Assembly (NCBI GenBank): GCA_965200465.1
Contig: OZ241358.1
Coordinates: 2,852,001-2,916,000, forward strand
Direction of reading: 5' to 3'
From: Azophilus sp965200465
GTDB lineage: Bacteria; Pseudomonadota; Gammaproteobacteria; Pseudomonadales; Azotimanducaceae
DNA: 64,000 nt
Shown: in pieces, positions 7,808-17,389 of the stretch
Numbering within the stretch: the first letter of the stretch is position 1
How the letters are laid out: every line of letters starts with the position of its first letter
Notes under the pieces: generated by a model
Seen by the model: the letters and a program-made list of their open reading frames with translations, nothing else
The model's database searches: none
Told to the model about the DNA's origin: nothing
Position numbers and translations under genes: made by a program

Positions 7808-10171
7808 ATGGCCGAAACCTACCCCGTCCTGCCGTTGAAGAACACGGTGGTCTATCCGCAGATCGTCATTCCCCTGGCGGTGGGCCGGAAGAAGTCCCTG
7901 GCTGCGGTCAAGGCCGGCGCGGATGCGGAGCAACGCATCATCACCGCGGCCCAGAAGCAGGCGGGCAAGGAGGACCCGGCTTGGGAGGACCTCTTTGCAA
8001 TCGCCACCATCTGCACCATCAACCACATAGAAAGGCGGGAGAAAGGCTCCCAGGTGATCGTGCAGGGGGCGGAGCGCATCCGCCTGCGCCCAACGGCGCA
8101 CAACGGCGCCTACCTGGAGGCGGAGTACGAACGGCTGCCCGCAGTCACGTTGGACGACATTGAAGCCGACGCGGCCCATGTGGATGCGCTGCTGCGGGAG
8201 AACCTGGAGCTTTCCAAGCGCATCGCCCGCCTCTACAGCGGCGACAACGGCGACCAAATCTATCAGCAGCTCATCGGCTCCATCAAAGATCCGATCACGC
8301 AGATGTACCGCATCGCCAACCTGGCCAACATCCCCCTGGAGCAGGAGCAGGCGGTGCTGGAATGCGACACCGCCAAGGCGCTGATGGAGCAGGTGCATGA
8401 GATTCTGCGCCACGAACTGAAGGTCACCGAACTGCGCCGCCAGATCGCGGAGCAGGCCCGGGAGGACATCGACCAGCAGCAGCGGGAGCATCTGCTGCGC
8501 CAGCAAAAGCGCGCCATTGAGGAAGCCTTGGGCGAAGAGGACGACGAGGACGTGGCGGAACTGCGGCGGCAGATCGACGAAGCCGAGCTGCCGGAGAACG
8601 TCAAAAGCGAAGTGGACCGGGAGCTGAAGCGCCTAGGGCGCATGTCCAACCATTCCGCGGACTACCAGATCGCCCGCTCCTACCTGGAGCTGGTGGCCGA
8701 ACTCCCTTGGAGCAAGCAGACCGAGGACCAGCTGGACCTGGTCCACGCCAGAAACGTGCTGGACGAGGACCACTACGGTCTTGACGACATCAAGGAGCGC
8801 ATTCTCGAATCCCTCGCCGTCATGCAGCTGAACCGGGACGCCAAGGCGCCCATTCTCTGCTTCGTCGGCCCGCCGGGAGTGGGCAAGACCTCCCTAGGCC
8901 AGTCCATCGCCCGGGCCATGGGGCGCAAGTTCGAGCGTATGAGCTTGGGCGGCCTGCACGACGAGTCCGAACTGCGCGGCCATCGCCGCACCTACGTCGG
9001 CGCCATGCCGGGGCGCATCCTGCAGGGGGTGCGCCGCGCCGGCGTCACCAACCCCATCCTGATGCTTGACGAGATAGACAAACTCGGTCGGGACTTCAGA
9101 GGCGATCCGGCGGCGGCGCTGATGGAAATTCTTGACCCAGCGCAGAACAAGGAGTTTCGGGACAACTACCTGAACCTGCCCTACGATCTTTCCGCAGTGC
9201 TTTTCATCACCACCGCCAACACTCTGGAGGGCATTCCCCGTCCCTTGCTCGACCGCATCGAGGTGCTGGAGCTTTCCGGCTACAGCGACCAGGAGAAACG
9301 CGCCATCGCCCGCGAGTACCTGATTCCCAGGCAGCAGGCGGACGCCGGCCTAAGCGCCGCACAACTCGACATCAACGATGCGGCGCTCAACTACATGGTG
9401 CGCCGCTACACCCGCGAAGCGGGAGTGCGCGAACTGGAGCGGGTGATCGGCGGGTTGGCCCGCAAACGGGCGCGCCAGGTGGTGGAGGAGAAAAAGGCCA
9501 CCGGCCGCCTGGACGTGGCCGCAGTCAAGGACCTGCTGGGGCCGGAGAAGTTCAAGTCCGACAAAAGCCGGGAGCACCTCGTCCCCGGGGTGGCCGCCGG
9601 CCTCGCTTGGACGGAGTCCGGCGGCGACGTGCTCTACGTGGAGGCCAGCCTGACGCAAAAGGACGAGAAGATCACCCTAACCGGCCACCTCGGGCAGGTG
9701 ATGCAGGAATCCGCCAAGGCGGCGCGCAGCTACATCTGGTCCATCGCCGACCAGCTCAGCATCGACCGCGCCACCATCGAGGAGTGCGGCGTCCACATCC
9801 ATGTGCCGGCCGGCGCCGTGCCCAAGGACGGGCCTTCGGCCGGGGTCACCATGGCCACGGCCATCTTTTCCGCCTACAGCGGCAAGAGCGTCTGCAACAA
9901 CCTGGCCATGACCGGCGAACTCACCCTCTCCGGCTTGGTGCTGCCGGTAGGCGGCGTCAAGGAGAAGGTGCTGGCCGCGCATCGCTCCGGCCTGCGCCAC
10001 GTCATTTTGCCCAAGGACAACGAAGCGGACCTCACCAAGCTGCCGGACAGCGTCCGCACCGAGATGACCATCACCTTGGCGGAGAACCTGCCGGAAGTGC
10101 TCGAAGTGGCGCTGGCGCCCGCGGCCGCGAAGCCGGCGCAAGCCGCGGCGGCGCGGCCGAGGGTTCAGTAA
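7808..10171 (+). CDS. lon: ATP-dependent protease Lon (LonA)
   Basis: 787 residues, near the usual length. N-terminal substrate-binding domain (YPVLPLKNTVVYPQIVIPL), a coiled-coil region (~180-290), the AAA+ domain with Walker A GPPGVGKTS (~354) and Walker B ILMLDEIDK, and the C-terminal Ser-Lys protease domain with DGPSAGVT (Ser677) and GGVKEK (Lys720, the expected 43 residues later). It degrades misfolded and regulatory proteins in the cytoplasm, including many antitoxins, which is relevant given four toxin-antitoxin loci in this window. Confidence 0.98.
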   Translation: MAETYPVLPLKNTVVYPQIVIPLAVGRKKSLAAVKAGADAEQRIITAAQKQAGKEDPAWEDLFAIATICTINHIERREKGSQVIVQGAERIRLRPTAHNGAYLEAEYERLPAVTLDDIEADAAHVDALLRENLELSKRIARLYSGDNGDQIYQQLIGSIKDPITQMYRIANLANIPLEQEQAVLECDTAKALMEQVHEILRHELKVTELRRQIAEQAREDIDQQQREHLLRQQKRAIEEALGEEDDEDVAELRRQIDEAELPENVKSEVDRELKRLGRMSNHSADYQIARSYLELVAELPWSKQTEDQLDLVHARNVLDEDHYGLDDIKERILESLAVMQLNRDAKAPILCFVGPPGVGKTSLGQSIARAMGRKFERMSLGGLHDESELRGHRRTYVGAMPGRILQGVRRAGVTNPILMLDEIDKLGRDFRGDPAAALMEILDPAQNKEFRDNYLNLPYDLSAVLFITTANTLEGIPRPLLDRIEVLELSGYSDQEKRAIAREYLIPRQQADAGLSAAQLDINDAALNYMVRRYTREAGVRELERVIGGLARKRARQVVEEKKATGRLDVAAVKDLLGPEKFKSDKSREHLVPGVAAGLAWTESGGDVLYVEASLTQKDEKITLTGHLGQVMQESAKAARSYIWSIADQLSIDRATIEECGVHIHVPAGAVPKDGPSAGVTMATAIFSAYSGKSVCNNLAMTGELTLSGLVLPVGGVKEKVLAAHRSGLRHVILPKDNEADLTKLPDSVRTEMTITLAENLPEVLEVALAPAAAKPAQAAAARPRVQ

Positions 10172-10178
10172 CCGCCAT

Positions 10179-10198
10179 GCGGCCCATGAGCGGGCCGC
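10179..10198. terminator. Bidirectional hairpin between lon and the TonB receptor
   Basis: GCGGCCC (10179-10185) and GGGCCGC (10192-10198) are perfect inverted arms around a 6-nt loop. It lies between two convergent stop codons (10171 and 10199), so it can act for both genes. T-runs are minimal. Confidence 0.55.
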
Positions 10199-12661
10199 TT
10201 AGCGAAGGTCGTAGGCGAAGGTCAGCCCCCAGGTTCGGCCCCGCGAATACCCGCCGAGGATGAAGTTGGAGACCTGGAAGGTGTGCTCCAGCACACGTTC
10301 GTCGCTCAAGTTCTTGCCTTCCAAGGTCAACCGCCAGCGCTCGTTCTCGGACCTGTAGGTCAAAAAGGCGTTCCAAGTGGTGTTGGCCTCCGCTTGGGAC
10401 AGCAGCAGGAAGGGGTCGGTGACGTCAATCGGCGAGTTGGTGTACATCTTCGACCGATAGGCCATGTCCGCCCCCACGGTCAGGCGGCCGGCCCCGCTGA
10501 GCGCAAAGCTGTACTGCGCCCGCGCCTGCACGTTCCACTTGGGCGCGTAGCCGAGCGCGCGGGTGTCGGCGATGTTCGCCTCAACCGGCCCAGTGGCCTG
10601 CTCCTGCACCTCGGTGAACTCCTTGATGTCCGAATCCAGCCAACCGACGTTGAGGTTCAGCGACAGCCCCTCCAAGGGCGGCAGCCATAGGATCTCCACG
10701 TCCGCGCCCACGGACTCCACTTCGCCGACATTGTCGATCACCTGCAGCAGCCGCTGCGCGTCCGTCAGGATGATGGAGCGCAGTTGCTTCTCCGAATAGT
10801 CGTTGAAGAACCCTTCCGCGTTGATGCGCAGGCTGCCCTCAGCCAGCGTGGTTTTCAGGCCCAGGGCGTAGCTGACAACGGTTTCGGGCTTGTAGGGCGG
10901 CGCGTTGAGCTGCTCGCCCCTAGCGTCAAAACCGCCGGATTTGAAGCCGGTGGAAACGCCGGCGTACAGCATGGCGTTGTCATTCGGGCGGTAGCGCAGC
11001 TTGGCGCTGGGCGTGAACTCGGACCAGTCGTCGTTCCCGATCTTGGGCTCGGGATAGGAGATCACCGTTTCGCTGTTGCCGCGGCCTATGATGTTGCCCT
11101 GCGGATCCCGGTGCGGCAGAAAGAAGTTGAAGAAGGGCAGGTTGGGCACAATCTGCGCGCCCAGCGGGGAAAGCACCAGGGGCGCCTGCTCCAAGCCGGG
11201 CAGATTGACGAAGCCGGCCACATGCTGGGTGAGCGTGACCGTCGCCTCCTGGTCCAGGGTTTTCTCGTCCCGCGTGTAGCGGCCGCCGAAGGACAGCTGC
11301 CATTGCTCGCTTAGGTCCCAGCTCAGGTTGGCGTAGAAGGACAGGGACTTGAGCTTGCGCTCATCCTTGGGCATGTCCTTCACATGCGCACTGAGCAGGC
11401 GCAGCCGTGCGCTTTGCTCGGTCAAGGTGGGCCAGTCCTGCTTGCCGTTCAGATAGTAGAGGCCGAACACGCCGTTGACGTTGCCGCCATCATAGTTGAG
11501 CTGCAGTTCCTGGCTGTAGTCCCGCACATCGGCCCGTATCAGCGTGTTGATGAACAGCTGGTCCGAGCCGTCGAAGTCGTAGGGCGTGTTGTTGTTGAGC
11601 CAACGCCCGGCGGAGACCGACTTCAGCGACCAAGCCTCGTTGAGGTCCCAGTCGGCCGTCAAGGCGAGGCCCCGGGACTTGATCTTGAACTCGTTGTAGC
11701 CGCCTTCAAGGAACGCCGTGTTCACGCTGTCCAAGTCAGGGTCTATGTTGGCGTCCAGCGTCTCGCCGGGGGCGAGGTAGCCGGCGCCGGGCACGAACAG
11801 ATTGGCGGTGCTCATCAGCGCCTCAAAGGTGCCAAGGCCGGCCGGCCCGGCCCGCTGCACGGCGACGCGCTTGGGAAGGAGGGGGGCTGAGTCGTCCTTG
11901 AAGTAGTCCCCCACCAGCTTCACCCGAAACGCATCCGCGGCGTTCCAAACAACCGAGGCGCGGGCGGACAGGGTGTCCTTGGCGCCCCATTCCCCGCCGT
12001 CGAAGCGGTTGGTTTGGTAGCCGTCCCGGTCCGTGGTGGCAACGGCCAAGCCGGCGAACAGGCGATCCTCCAGCAAAGGCCCGGAGAAGCTGGCCTTGAA
12101 CTTCCGCAAACTGTCCGTGCCCAGCTTCGCCTCCACGCCGCCCCGGGTCTCCCCGTCCGGCTCGCGGCTGACGTACTTAAGGGCGCCGCCGATGGTGTTG
12201 CGCCCGTACAGGTGCCCCTGCGGGCCTTTGAGCACCTCGATGCGCTGCACATCGTAAACCTCCAGCAAGGCGCCCGACGCTCGGTTGAGGTAAACGTCAT
12301 CGACATAGATGCCCACGCCTTGGTCGAAGCCGGGATCATTGCCGATGCCGCGGATGAACACCGACACCGCGCCGGCCACAAGGCCGCCGGTTTCATTGAT
12401 GGTGACGTTGGGCGTTTGCCGGGCGATCTCCATGATGTTCTCCACGCCCCGCTCCTGCAGATCGGCGGCGCTGAAGGCGCTCACCGCGGCCGGCACGTCC
12501 TGTACGCTCTCCGCCCGCTTGCGGGCGGTTACGATGACCTCCTCGATCATCGTCAAACCCTGAGTAAGGGCCGCCTCCCCCACAGCCGCCGACGGCAGGC
12601 AGGCGGCGGTGGCGACCAACGAAAGCGCCGCCAAGCGGCGGCTTAGTGCTTTGCCCAACAT
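10199..12661 (-). CDS. TonB-dependent outer-membrane receptor
   Basis: About 820 residues. Two in-frame ATGs (12667 and 12661) follow GAGGAGGGA; 12661 has the better spacing. Signal peptide, then a plug domain beginning IEEVIVTARKRAESVQDVPAAVSAFSA (TonB box and plug) with VQRIEVLKGPQGHLYGRNTIGGALKYVSR, then a beta-barrel ending GRTWGLTFAYDLR. The type resembles the large Proteobacterial group that imports diverse organic compounds rather than only siderophores. No substrate is indicated by neighbours. Confidence 0.93.
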   Translation of the reverse strand: MLGKALSRRLAALSLVATAACLPSAAVGEAALTQGLTMIEEVIVTARKRAESVQDVPAAVSAFSAADLQERGVENIMEIARQTPNVTINETGGLVAGAVSVFIRGIGNDPGFDQGVGIYVDDVYLNRASGALLEVYDVQRIEVLKGPQGHLYGRNTIGGALKYVSREPDGETRGGVEAKLGTDSLRKFKASFSGPLLEDRLFAGLAVATTDRDGYQTNRFDGGEWGAKDTLSARASVVWNAADAFRVKLVGDYFKDDSAPLLPKRVAVQRAGPAGLGTFEALMSTANLFVPGAGYLAPGETLDANIDPDLDSVNTAFLEGGYNEFKIKSRGLALTADWDLNEAWSLKSVSAGRWLNNNTPYDFDGSDQLFINTLIRADVRDYSQELQLNYDGGNVNGVFGLYYLNGKQDWPTLTEQSARLRLLSAHVKDMPKDERKLKSLSFYANLSWDLSEQWQLSFGGRYTRDEKTLDQEATVTLTQHVAGFVNLPGLEQAPLVLSPLGAQIVPNLPFFNFFLPHRDPQGNIIGRGNSETVISYPEPKIGNDDWSEFTPSAKLRYRPNDNAMLYAGVSTGFKSGGFDARGEQLNAPPYKPETVVSYALGLKTTLAEGSLRINAEGFFNDYSEKQLRSIILTDAQRLLQVIDNVGEVESVGADVEILWLPPLEGLSLNLNVGWLDSDIKEFTEVQEQATGPVEANIADTRALGYAPKWNVQARAQYSFALSGAGRLTVGADMAYRSKMYTNSPIDVTDPFLLLSQAEANTTWNAFLTYRSENERWRLTLEGKNLSDERVLEHTFQVSNFILGGYSRGRTWGLTFAYDLR

Positions 12662-12769
12662 CTCCATTCCCTCCTCAAATCAGACGTTGCCCTGAACACT
12701 TCGCGTTCGGGCGTGCATTCTACACCCTACACCCAAACGCCGCCGCTCGCTCCCGCTGGGAACGCCAAG

Positions 12770-14590
12770 TCATTCGGCCTGCGCAGTCCGGGACGCCAAC
12801 TCCTCGAACAGCGAACCGTGCCGAGCGACGTAGGCGGCCCGATCCCAGAGGAAAAACCGCTTGTTGCGCGGGGTGAGCGAATCCACGCCCAGCCCGCGCT
12901 TGGTGGTGACGACGAACGGGACGGAGTCCAGCGTGCCCTGCGCTTTGCGGACGGCCAAGTGTTTCGGCTCATTCAAGCGCCTTCCGGCGGTGTGGAAATA
13001 CCTCTCCATGGATGTGAACCCCTCCTCGCCGTCCACCCTCAGCACGAAGGCCTCGCGCAGGTTCTCCAACAGCCCAATGGCCTCGCCCTTCTCCGTCAGG
13101 TCGTGAATGGCCTGCCAGTCGGAATGCATTTCGGCCTGCAAGCGGGCCGCGTCGGCGTCCCATCCCGTTCGGCCCATTTGCAGGCCGGAGGCGACGAAGA
13201 TCAACAGCGCGGCGACCGCCACGCCGGCCACGGGCCGTTCGCCCCACAGCTTGCCCACCCGCCGCAGGACCAGCGCGAAGAGCACCAGCGGAATGCCGAT
13301 GTGGAACAGGTGCTCGAAATCGACCACGACGGAAACGCTGTGGCGCATGGGCAACGCCCAGCAAAAGCCGGCCAGCGCCAAGGACCCCAGCAGGATGCGG
13401 TGACGGGAGAACCAGACGCCCGCCAGGCAGAGCGCGGTCCCGACGGCGCCCACCGCGCCAAGGGCCGGAATGGCCTGCAAATTCGGTGAGAACTGCGGTT
13501 GGGTCAGCGCACGGAAGTTTGTCATTGAGGCGCTCAAGGCGTCGGCGTAGCCGGGCCAGGCGTAGGGAACGAACATCGCGCCGACCCCGTGGAGCTGCTG
13601 GCTCAGGAAACTCGGCCACCCGGGGAAGTCGCTGTGCCTGTCCTTGAAAACCGGGTCCTGCCCCGTGCGCCTCAGCATCGACCTGTACGACGGCAATTCG
13701 GCCAAGGACGCCGGGCCTCCTATGCGGGCCGACTCCGCGGAGCGCTCGTTGGCGAACTGCAGGGAGAGCACCGAGAGGCCGAGCAGCAGGGCCACGAAGC
13801 CGAGCCGCGCATGGCGGCTGCGGACGCAGGCGACGGCCATGGCCCTCGCCTGCCGGAAGGGGGGGGGGTGCCCCGGGGCGGCGGCGCGGCGCGCGCGCAC
13901 CAGTTCGACGCCGAGGCCCAACGCGATGAACGGCAGCAGCAGCGCGTAAACGTGCCAGCCCAACAGCAGCGCGGCGCAGGTCTTGGCGAGCAGCGGGCGG
14001 AAGCGCCCCTCCTGAACGAAAACGACCATGCCGTGCCAAACCAGCATCACCGCGAACAGGTCCATCACCCCTTCGTTGGAGACCATGTCCCTGTAGTGCA
14101 GGCAGTGGTGGGAGGAGAACGCCAGGCCCGTCGCCGCCAAGGCGGCCCAGGGGCCGCCGACCAAGCGGCGCAGGGCGAGGAACGCCAGGACCGCGGCGCC
14201 GGCGAACAGCGCCGTCATCAGGGTTCGGGCGGCGAGGATCTTCGCCGACAGGTCGTCGCCGAAGGGAAGCATGGCCAGCTTCAGCAGCGCGAAGCCGCCG
14301 ACGGGGAAGCGGTTGTAGAAGCCCAGGGGCAGGGGCTTGCCCGCCTCGTCCGAACGCCAGGCCGAAAGCTTGAAGAACATGAGGAAGCCGTGCTCGGCGG
14401 ACAGATGCTCGGCGAGCGTCAGGTTCTTGGCCGAATTCCAGTTGTGCGGGGTGAAGGGCCGGTAAAGCGCTCCCTGATGGTCGCCGACTGGGAACATGGT
14501 CGCCAAGGCCAGCAGCAACAGCAGCAGGGGCAGGCCGCCTCGAATCCGACGAACCGCGGGCGGCGCAATTGCCAAACCCTCAAACCGCAT
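12770..14590 (-). CDS. Polytopic membrane glycosyltransferase-like protein (PMT/GT-C type, putative)
   Basis: 606 residues with about ten hydrophobic segments and a C-terminal soluble domain (~490-606). The layout (first TM, then a periplasmic loop with GFYNRFPVGGF, many TMs, soluble tail) fits GT-C membrane glycosyltransferases, but I do not see a decisive motif. The ATG overlaps the upstream COQ4 stop by 11 nt. At 13859-13868 the coding strand has a run of ten C (encoding HPPP near residue 241), a slippage-prone tract in a gene class often phase-variable. Confidence 0.6.
   Translation of the reverse strand: MRFEGLAIAPPAVRRIRGGLPLLLLLLALATMFPVGDHQGALYRPFTPHNWNSAKNLTLAEHLSAEHGFLMFFKLSAWRSDEAGKPLPLGFYNRFPVGGFALLKLAMLPFGDDLSAKILAARTLMTALFAGAAVLAFLALRRLVGGPWAALAATGLAFSSHHCLHYRDMVSNEGVMDLFAVMLVWHGMVVFVQEGRFRPLLAKTCAALLLGWHVYALLLPFIALGLGVELVRARRAAAPGHPPPFRQARAMAVACVRSRHARLGFVALLLGLSVLSLQFANERSAESARIGGPASLAELPSYRSMLRRTGQDPVFKDRHSDFPGWPSFLSQQLHGVGAMFVPYAWPGYADALSASMTNFRALTQPQFSPNLQAIPALGAVGAVGTALCLAGVWFSRHRILLGSLALAGFCWALPMRHSVSVVVDFEHLFHIGIPLVLFALVLRRVGKLWGERPVAGVAVAALLIFVASGLQMGRTGWDADAARLQAEMHSDWQAIHDLTEKGEAIGLLENLREAFVLRVDGEEGFTSMERYFHTAGRRLNEPKHLAVRKAQGTLDSVPFVVTTKRGLGVDSLTPRNKRFFLWDRAAYVARHGSLFEELASRTAQAE
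13859..13868 (-). repeat. C10 homopolymer inside the membrane glycosyltransferase gene
   Basis: Ten consecutive G on the plus strand. The tract is currently in frame; a change of 1 or 2 bases would truncate the protein near residue 241 of 606. Confidence 0.85.
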
Positions 14591-15308
14591 GGGGTTGGGC
14601 GACGGGGCGCATGGCGAGGTACGCTGTCGGCGGCTGAATCGCCAACAGCCGGCGCACTTCCTCCAAGGGGCGCTTCAGCAAGCCCTCCCAATCCTGCCCC
14701 GGCAGCCAGCTGGCGCGCTGGCCGGCTCTATAGGCCCGCCACATCGCCCTGAGGGCGCCGCCGCCGATTTCCTGGCGCAGCTTCCAGCCGGCGGCAAGGA
14801 TGATGAGCCCGATGCCGCGGTTCCGGGTTTGCGCATAGGTGAACGCCAGCAGGCAGGCTTCGCCGAACGGGTCGCGCCGGTATTCGGTTAGGACATGCCA
14901 GAGATCATGCTGGTCGCGCATGCGCTCGCCGTACCAACTAAGTTCCGGGTCGTCAAAGTTGTAGGCTTGCGCGTCGCCATCCATGCTGGCGGACACCAAG
15001 CCGTCGGCCGACAGCGACTCGCCGTAAATGAATTCATGGTAGGCGCGGCCCAGCGTTCCCGGCGGCATGGCGGCCAAGGTCTCTCGGTCCCGCAGGACGT
15101 CGAGCAGGCTTCTCCTTTCGGCCAGCGCCCGCGGCCCCGCCGTCGTCTGCTTGAAGCGGCGCAGGCCGCGCCGCAGGGACGGCCCAGCCATGGCGCGGAT
15201 GACCACAAAGACCTTGGCCGTGTCCTCCGGGTCTGCGATCAGTTGCCGCAGGGCGCTCAGGGCGACCAGCGGCTGCATCCGGGCGTTGCGTTGTTGAGTG
15301 CTGTCCAT
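14580..15308 (-). CDS. COQ4-family ubiquinone biosynthesis protein
   Basis: 242 residues. The metal-binding motif HDLWH followed by a Glu (DQHDLWHVLTEYRRDPFGEAC) matches the COQ4 HDxxHx(10-11)E signature. COQ4 acts at the C1 position of the quinone ring (oxidative decarboxylation) and scaffolds coenzyme Q synthesis. The gene follows the carbonic anhydrase by 2 nt and overlaps the glycosyltransferase, so the three are probably one transcript. Confidence 0.88.
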   Translation of the reverse strand: MDSTQQRNARMQPLVALSALRQLIADPEDTAKVFVVIRAMAGPSLRRGLRRFKQTTAGPRALAERRSLLDVLRDRETLAAMPPGTLGRAYHEFIYGESLSADGLVSASMDGDAQAYNFDDPELSWYGERMRDQHDLWHVLTEYRRDPFGEACLLAFTYAQTRNRGIGLIILAAGWKLRQEIGGGALRAMWRAYRAGQRASWLPGQDWEGLLKRPLEEVRRLLAIQPPTAYLAMRPVAQPHAV

Positions 15309-15310
15309 GT

Positions 15311-15811
15311 TTAGGCCACCTCCCTTAACCGGCCGTTCTCCACCTCATAGACGAAGCCGTACACTTGCCCGCGCACGGGAATGAACGGACAGGCCTGAAT
15401 GCGGCGGATGGACTGACGCACATCGGCCTCCAAGTCCGCAAATGCCTCCAGCGCAAAGGGCGGGCGGATGCCGGTTTCCGCTTCAATGGCGGACTTCAGC
15501 TCATCGTCGCGGAACTTCAGCATGCCGCAGTCCGTGTGGTGAATGAGGATGATTTCCTCGGTGCCCAGCAGCCTTTGCGAGATGACCAGGGAGCGGAGCA
15601 CATCGTCCGTGACCACGCCGCCGGCGTTGCGGATCACATGGGCGTCTCCCTCCGCAAGGCCGAGCAGGCGGCCAACGTCCATGCGGGCGTCCATGCAGGC
15701 GACCACCGCCGCCTTGCCTCGCGGCGCCGCGGGCAGGCGCCCTTTGTTGAACCCCTCCGCGTAGCGGGCGTTGCTGGCGAGGCAGGTCTCCGTAAAGGTC
15801 TTCCCCGACAT
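15311..15811 (-). CDS. Beta-class carbonic anhydrase
   Basis: 166 residues, the short Rv1284-like type. Zinc ligands are seen in ACMDARMD (Cys with the Asp-Arg dyad) and HHTDCG (His and Cys). The start MSGKTFTETCLASNARYAEGF is typical. It converts CO2 and bicarbonate in the cytoplasm. First gene of the carbonic anhydrase-COQ4-glycosyltransferase run. Confidence 0.92.
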   Translation of the reverse strand: MSGKTFTETCLASNARYAEGFNKGRLPAAPRGKAAVVACMDARMDVGRLLGLAEGDAHVIRNAGGVVTDDVLRSLVISQRLLGTEEIILIHHTDCGMLKFRDDELKSAIEAETGIRPPFALEAFADLEADVRQSIRRIQACPFIPVRGQVYGFVYEVENGRLREVA

Positions 15812-15991
15812 TGCGCAATTCGGCCTTCGCTCCAGTGAACTTGCGGCGAGTGTAGAGCAAACCGCCAGTCAAATCCAAACGTCGGCCCCGCTCGCCGTTT
15901 TTTGGGTTTCGCACTGCTCATCGCGCCTAGATGCTAGGGATGAAAGAGAACTGGGCGGCAAGTGCGCGCTCGGCTTTGAGGCTTTCGCAAG

Positions 15992-17338
15992 CTAGGCGCC
16001 GGCAATTTCGGCGACGTCGGGAAAACAGCGCTGGGCGGCGCTCAGCACCGCGGCGCCGTCGAGACCGCTGATCTGCAGGCCCATCGGCAGGCCGCTGGGC
16101 GACTTGCCCAAGGGCGCCGAGATGGAGGCAATGCCGGCAATGGCCGCCGGCGCCGTCAAGTCGGCCAGCGTGGTCGGCGCGACGGCGCCGCAGCGGGGCG
16201 CAAGATGGGCCGTGGTGGGGCTGAACAACAGGCCGCCGGCCAACTCAGTGCGCAGCCTCCGCTTCGCTTCGGCCAGCCGGCTTTCGGCTTGGCGCACCTT
16301 CGCGTTGGGCTGCGCCGCGCCCCAGGCCAGCAAGCGCCGCAAGGTCTCGCTGAAGCCCTCGGCGGACTGCCGCAAGGCGGCGGCGTAGTGGTGCGCCCCC
16401 TCCCTCTCGCAGACCAGGAGGCCGGCGCGGCGCAGGGCGGACAAATCGACATCCGACCAGTCCAGCACATCGGCAACGGCCTGTTGCCGCAGCAGCCGGG
16501 CAAAAGCCAGGGAGATGGGCTGGTCCAATTGCGTCTGGGCTCCAAGGCGCCAATGCAGCTTGCGCAAGGCGCCTTGCGGATGCGGCGGAGTTTGGGGGAT
16601 CGCCCAATCCGCTGCGGGCGCCAGCAAGGCCATCACCATTGCGACGTCGGCCACGCTGCGGGCATGCACGCCCACAGCGTCCAAGCGGGGGGACAGGGGC
16701 ATGACGCCGTCCATGGGGATTTCGCCGTGGGCCGGCTTGAAGCCCACCACGCCGCAAAGGGCGGAGGGCAGGCGCACGGAACCCAAGCTGTCGGTGCCAA
16801 GCGCCACAGGCGCCATGCCGGCGGCCACGGCGGCGGCGCTGCCGCCGGAGGAGCCGCCGGGAATGTGCGCCGGACTGTGCGGATTGCGGGTGGTTTGGAA
16901 AGCCGGATTGGCGGAGGTTTCCCCCAGCGCCCCTTCGTGCATGTTGAATATGGCCACCGGAATCATGCCGGCGGCGCGCAGCCGCGCCACGGCGGCGGCG
17001 TCCCGCTTTGCCCGCCGCGCTCGGAACGCTTGAATGCCGCCGTGCCAAGGCTGGCCGCGCACGGCGATGTTGGCCTTCACTCCAAAGGGGATGCCGTCCA
17101 ACGGCGAAAGGGGCGCTCCTTGGCGCCAGCGCTCGGCGGCGACAGCGGCGGCCTCAAGCAACGGGGCCGGGTCCAGCCGATGGTTGCAGACGCCGAGTTG
17201 CGCGTCGCACTGCTCCAGCCGCGCCAAGCAGGCCCCGAGCAGCTCCGTGGGCCGCGCACGTCCTTCGGCAAAGGCCGCGCTCAATTGCTGGGCGCCCGCC
17301 GCGCACAGCCAAGGCTGGCTAGCCATGGTCCTCTGCAT
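15992..17338 (-). CDS. Amidase signature family hydrolase
   Basis: About 448 residues from the ATG at 17338 (another ATG at 17326; neither has a strong ribosome binding site). The Ser-Ser-Lys triad is visible: GVKANIAVRG (Lys), GGSSGGSAAAVAAG (first Ser) and GTDSLGSVRLPSALCGVVGFKP (nucleophile region). Such enzymes hydrolyse amides in the cytoplasm; the substrate cannot be read from sequence. It directly follows the PaaK-like ligase gene. Confidence 0.88.
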   Translation of the reverse strand: MQRTMASQPWLCAAGAQQLSAAFAEGRARPTELLGACLARLEQCDAQLGVCNHRLDPAPLLEAAAVAAERWRQGAPLSPLDGIPFGVKANIAVRGQPWHGGIQAFRARRAKRDAAAVARLRAAGMIPVAIFNMHEGALGETSANPAFQTTRNPHSPAHIPGGSSGGSAAAVAAGMAPVALGTDSLGSVRLPSALCGVVGFKPAHGEIPMDGVMPLSPRLDAVGVHARSVADVAMVMALLAPAADWAIPQTPPHPQGALRKLHWRLGAQTQLDQPISLAFARLLRQQAVADVLDWSDVDLSALRRAGLLVCEREGAHHYAAALRQSAEGFSETLRRLLAWGAAQPNAKVRQAESRLAEAKRRLRTELAGGLLFSPTTAHLAPRCGAVAPTTLADLTAPAAIAGIASISAPLGKSPSGLPMGLQISGLDGAAVLSAAQRCFPDVAEIAGA

Positions 17339-17389
17339 CGCCGATGATGCTGAATCGCCTTTGGCGCCGTGCGCTGGGGCCAAGGGCGT

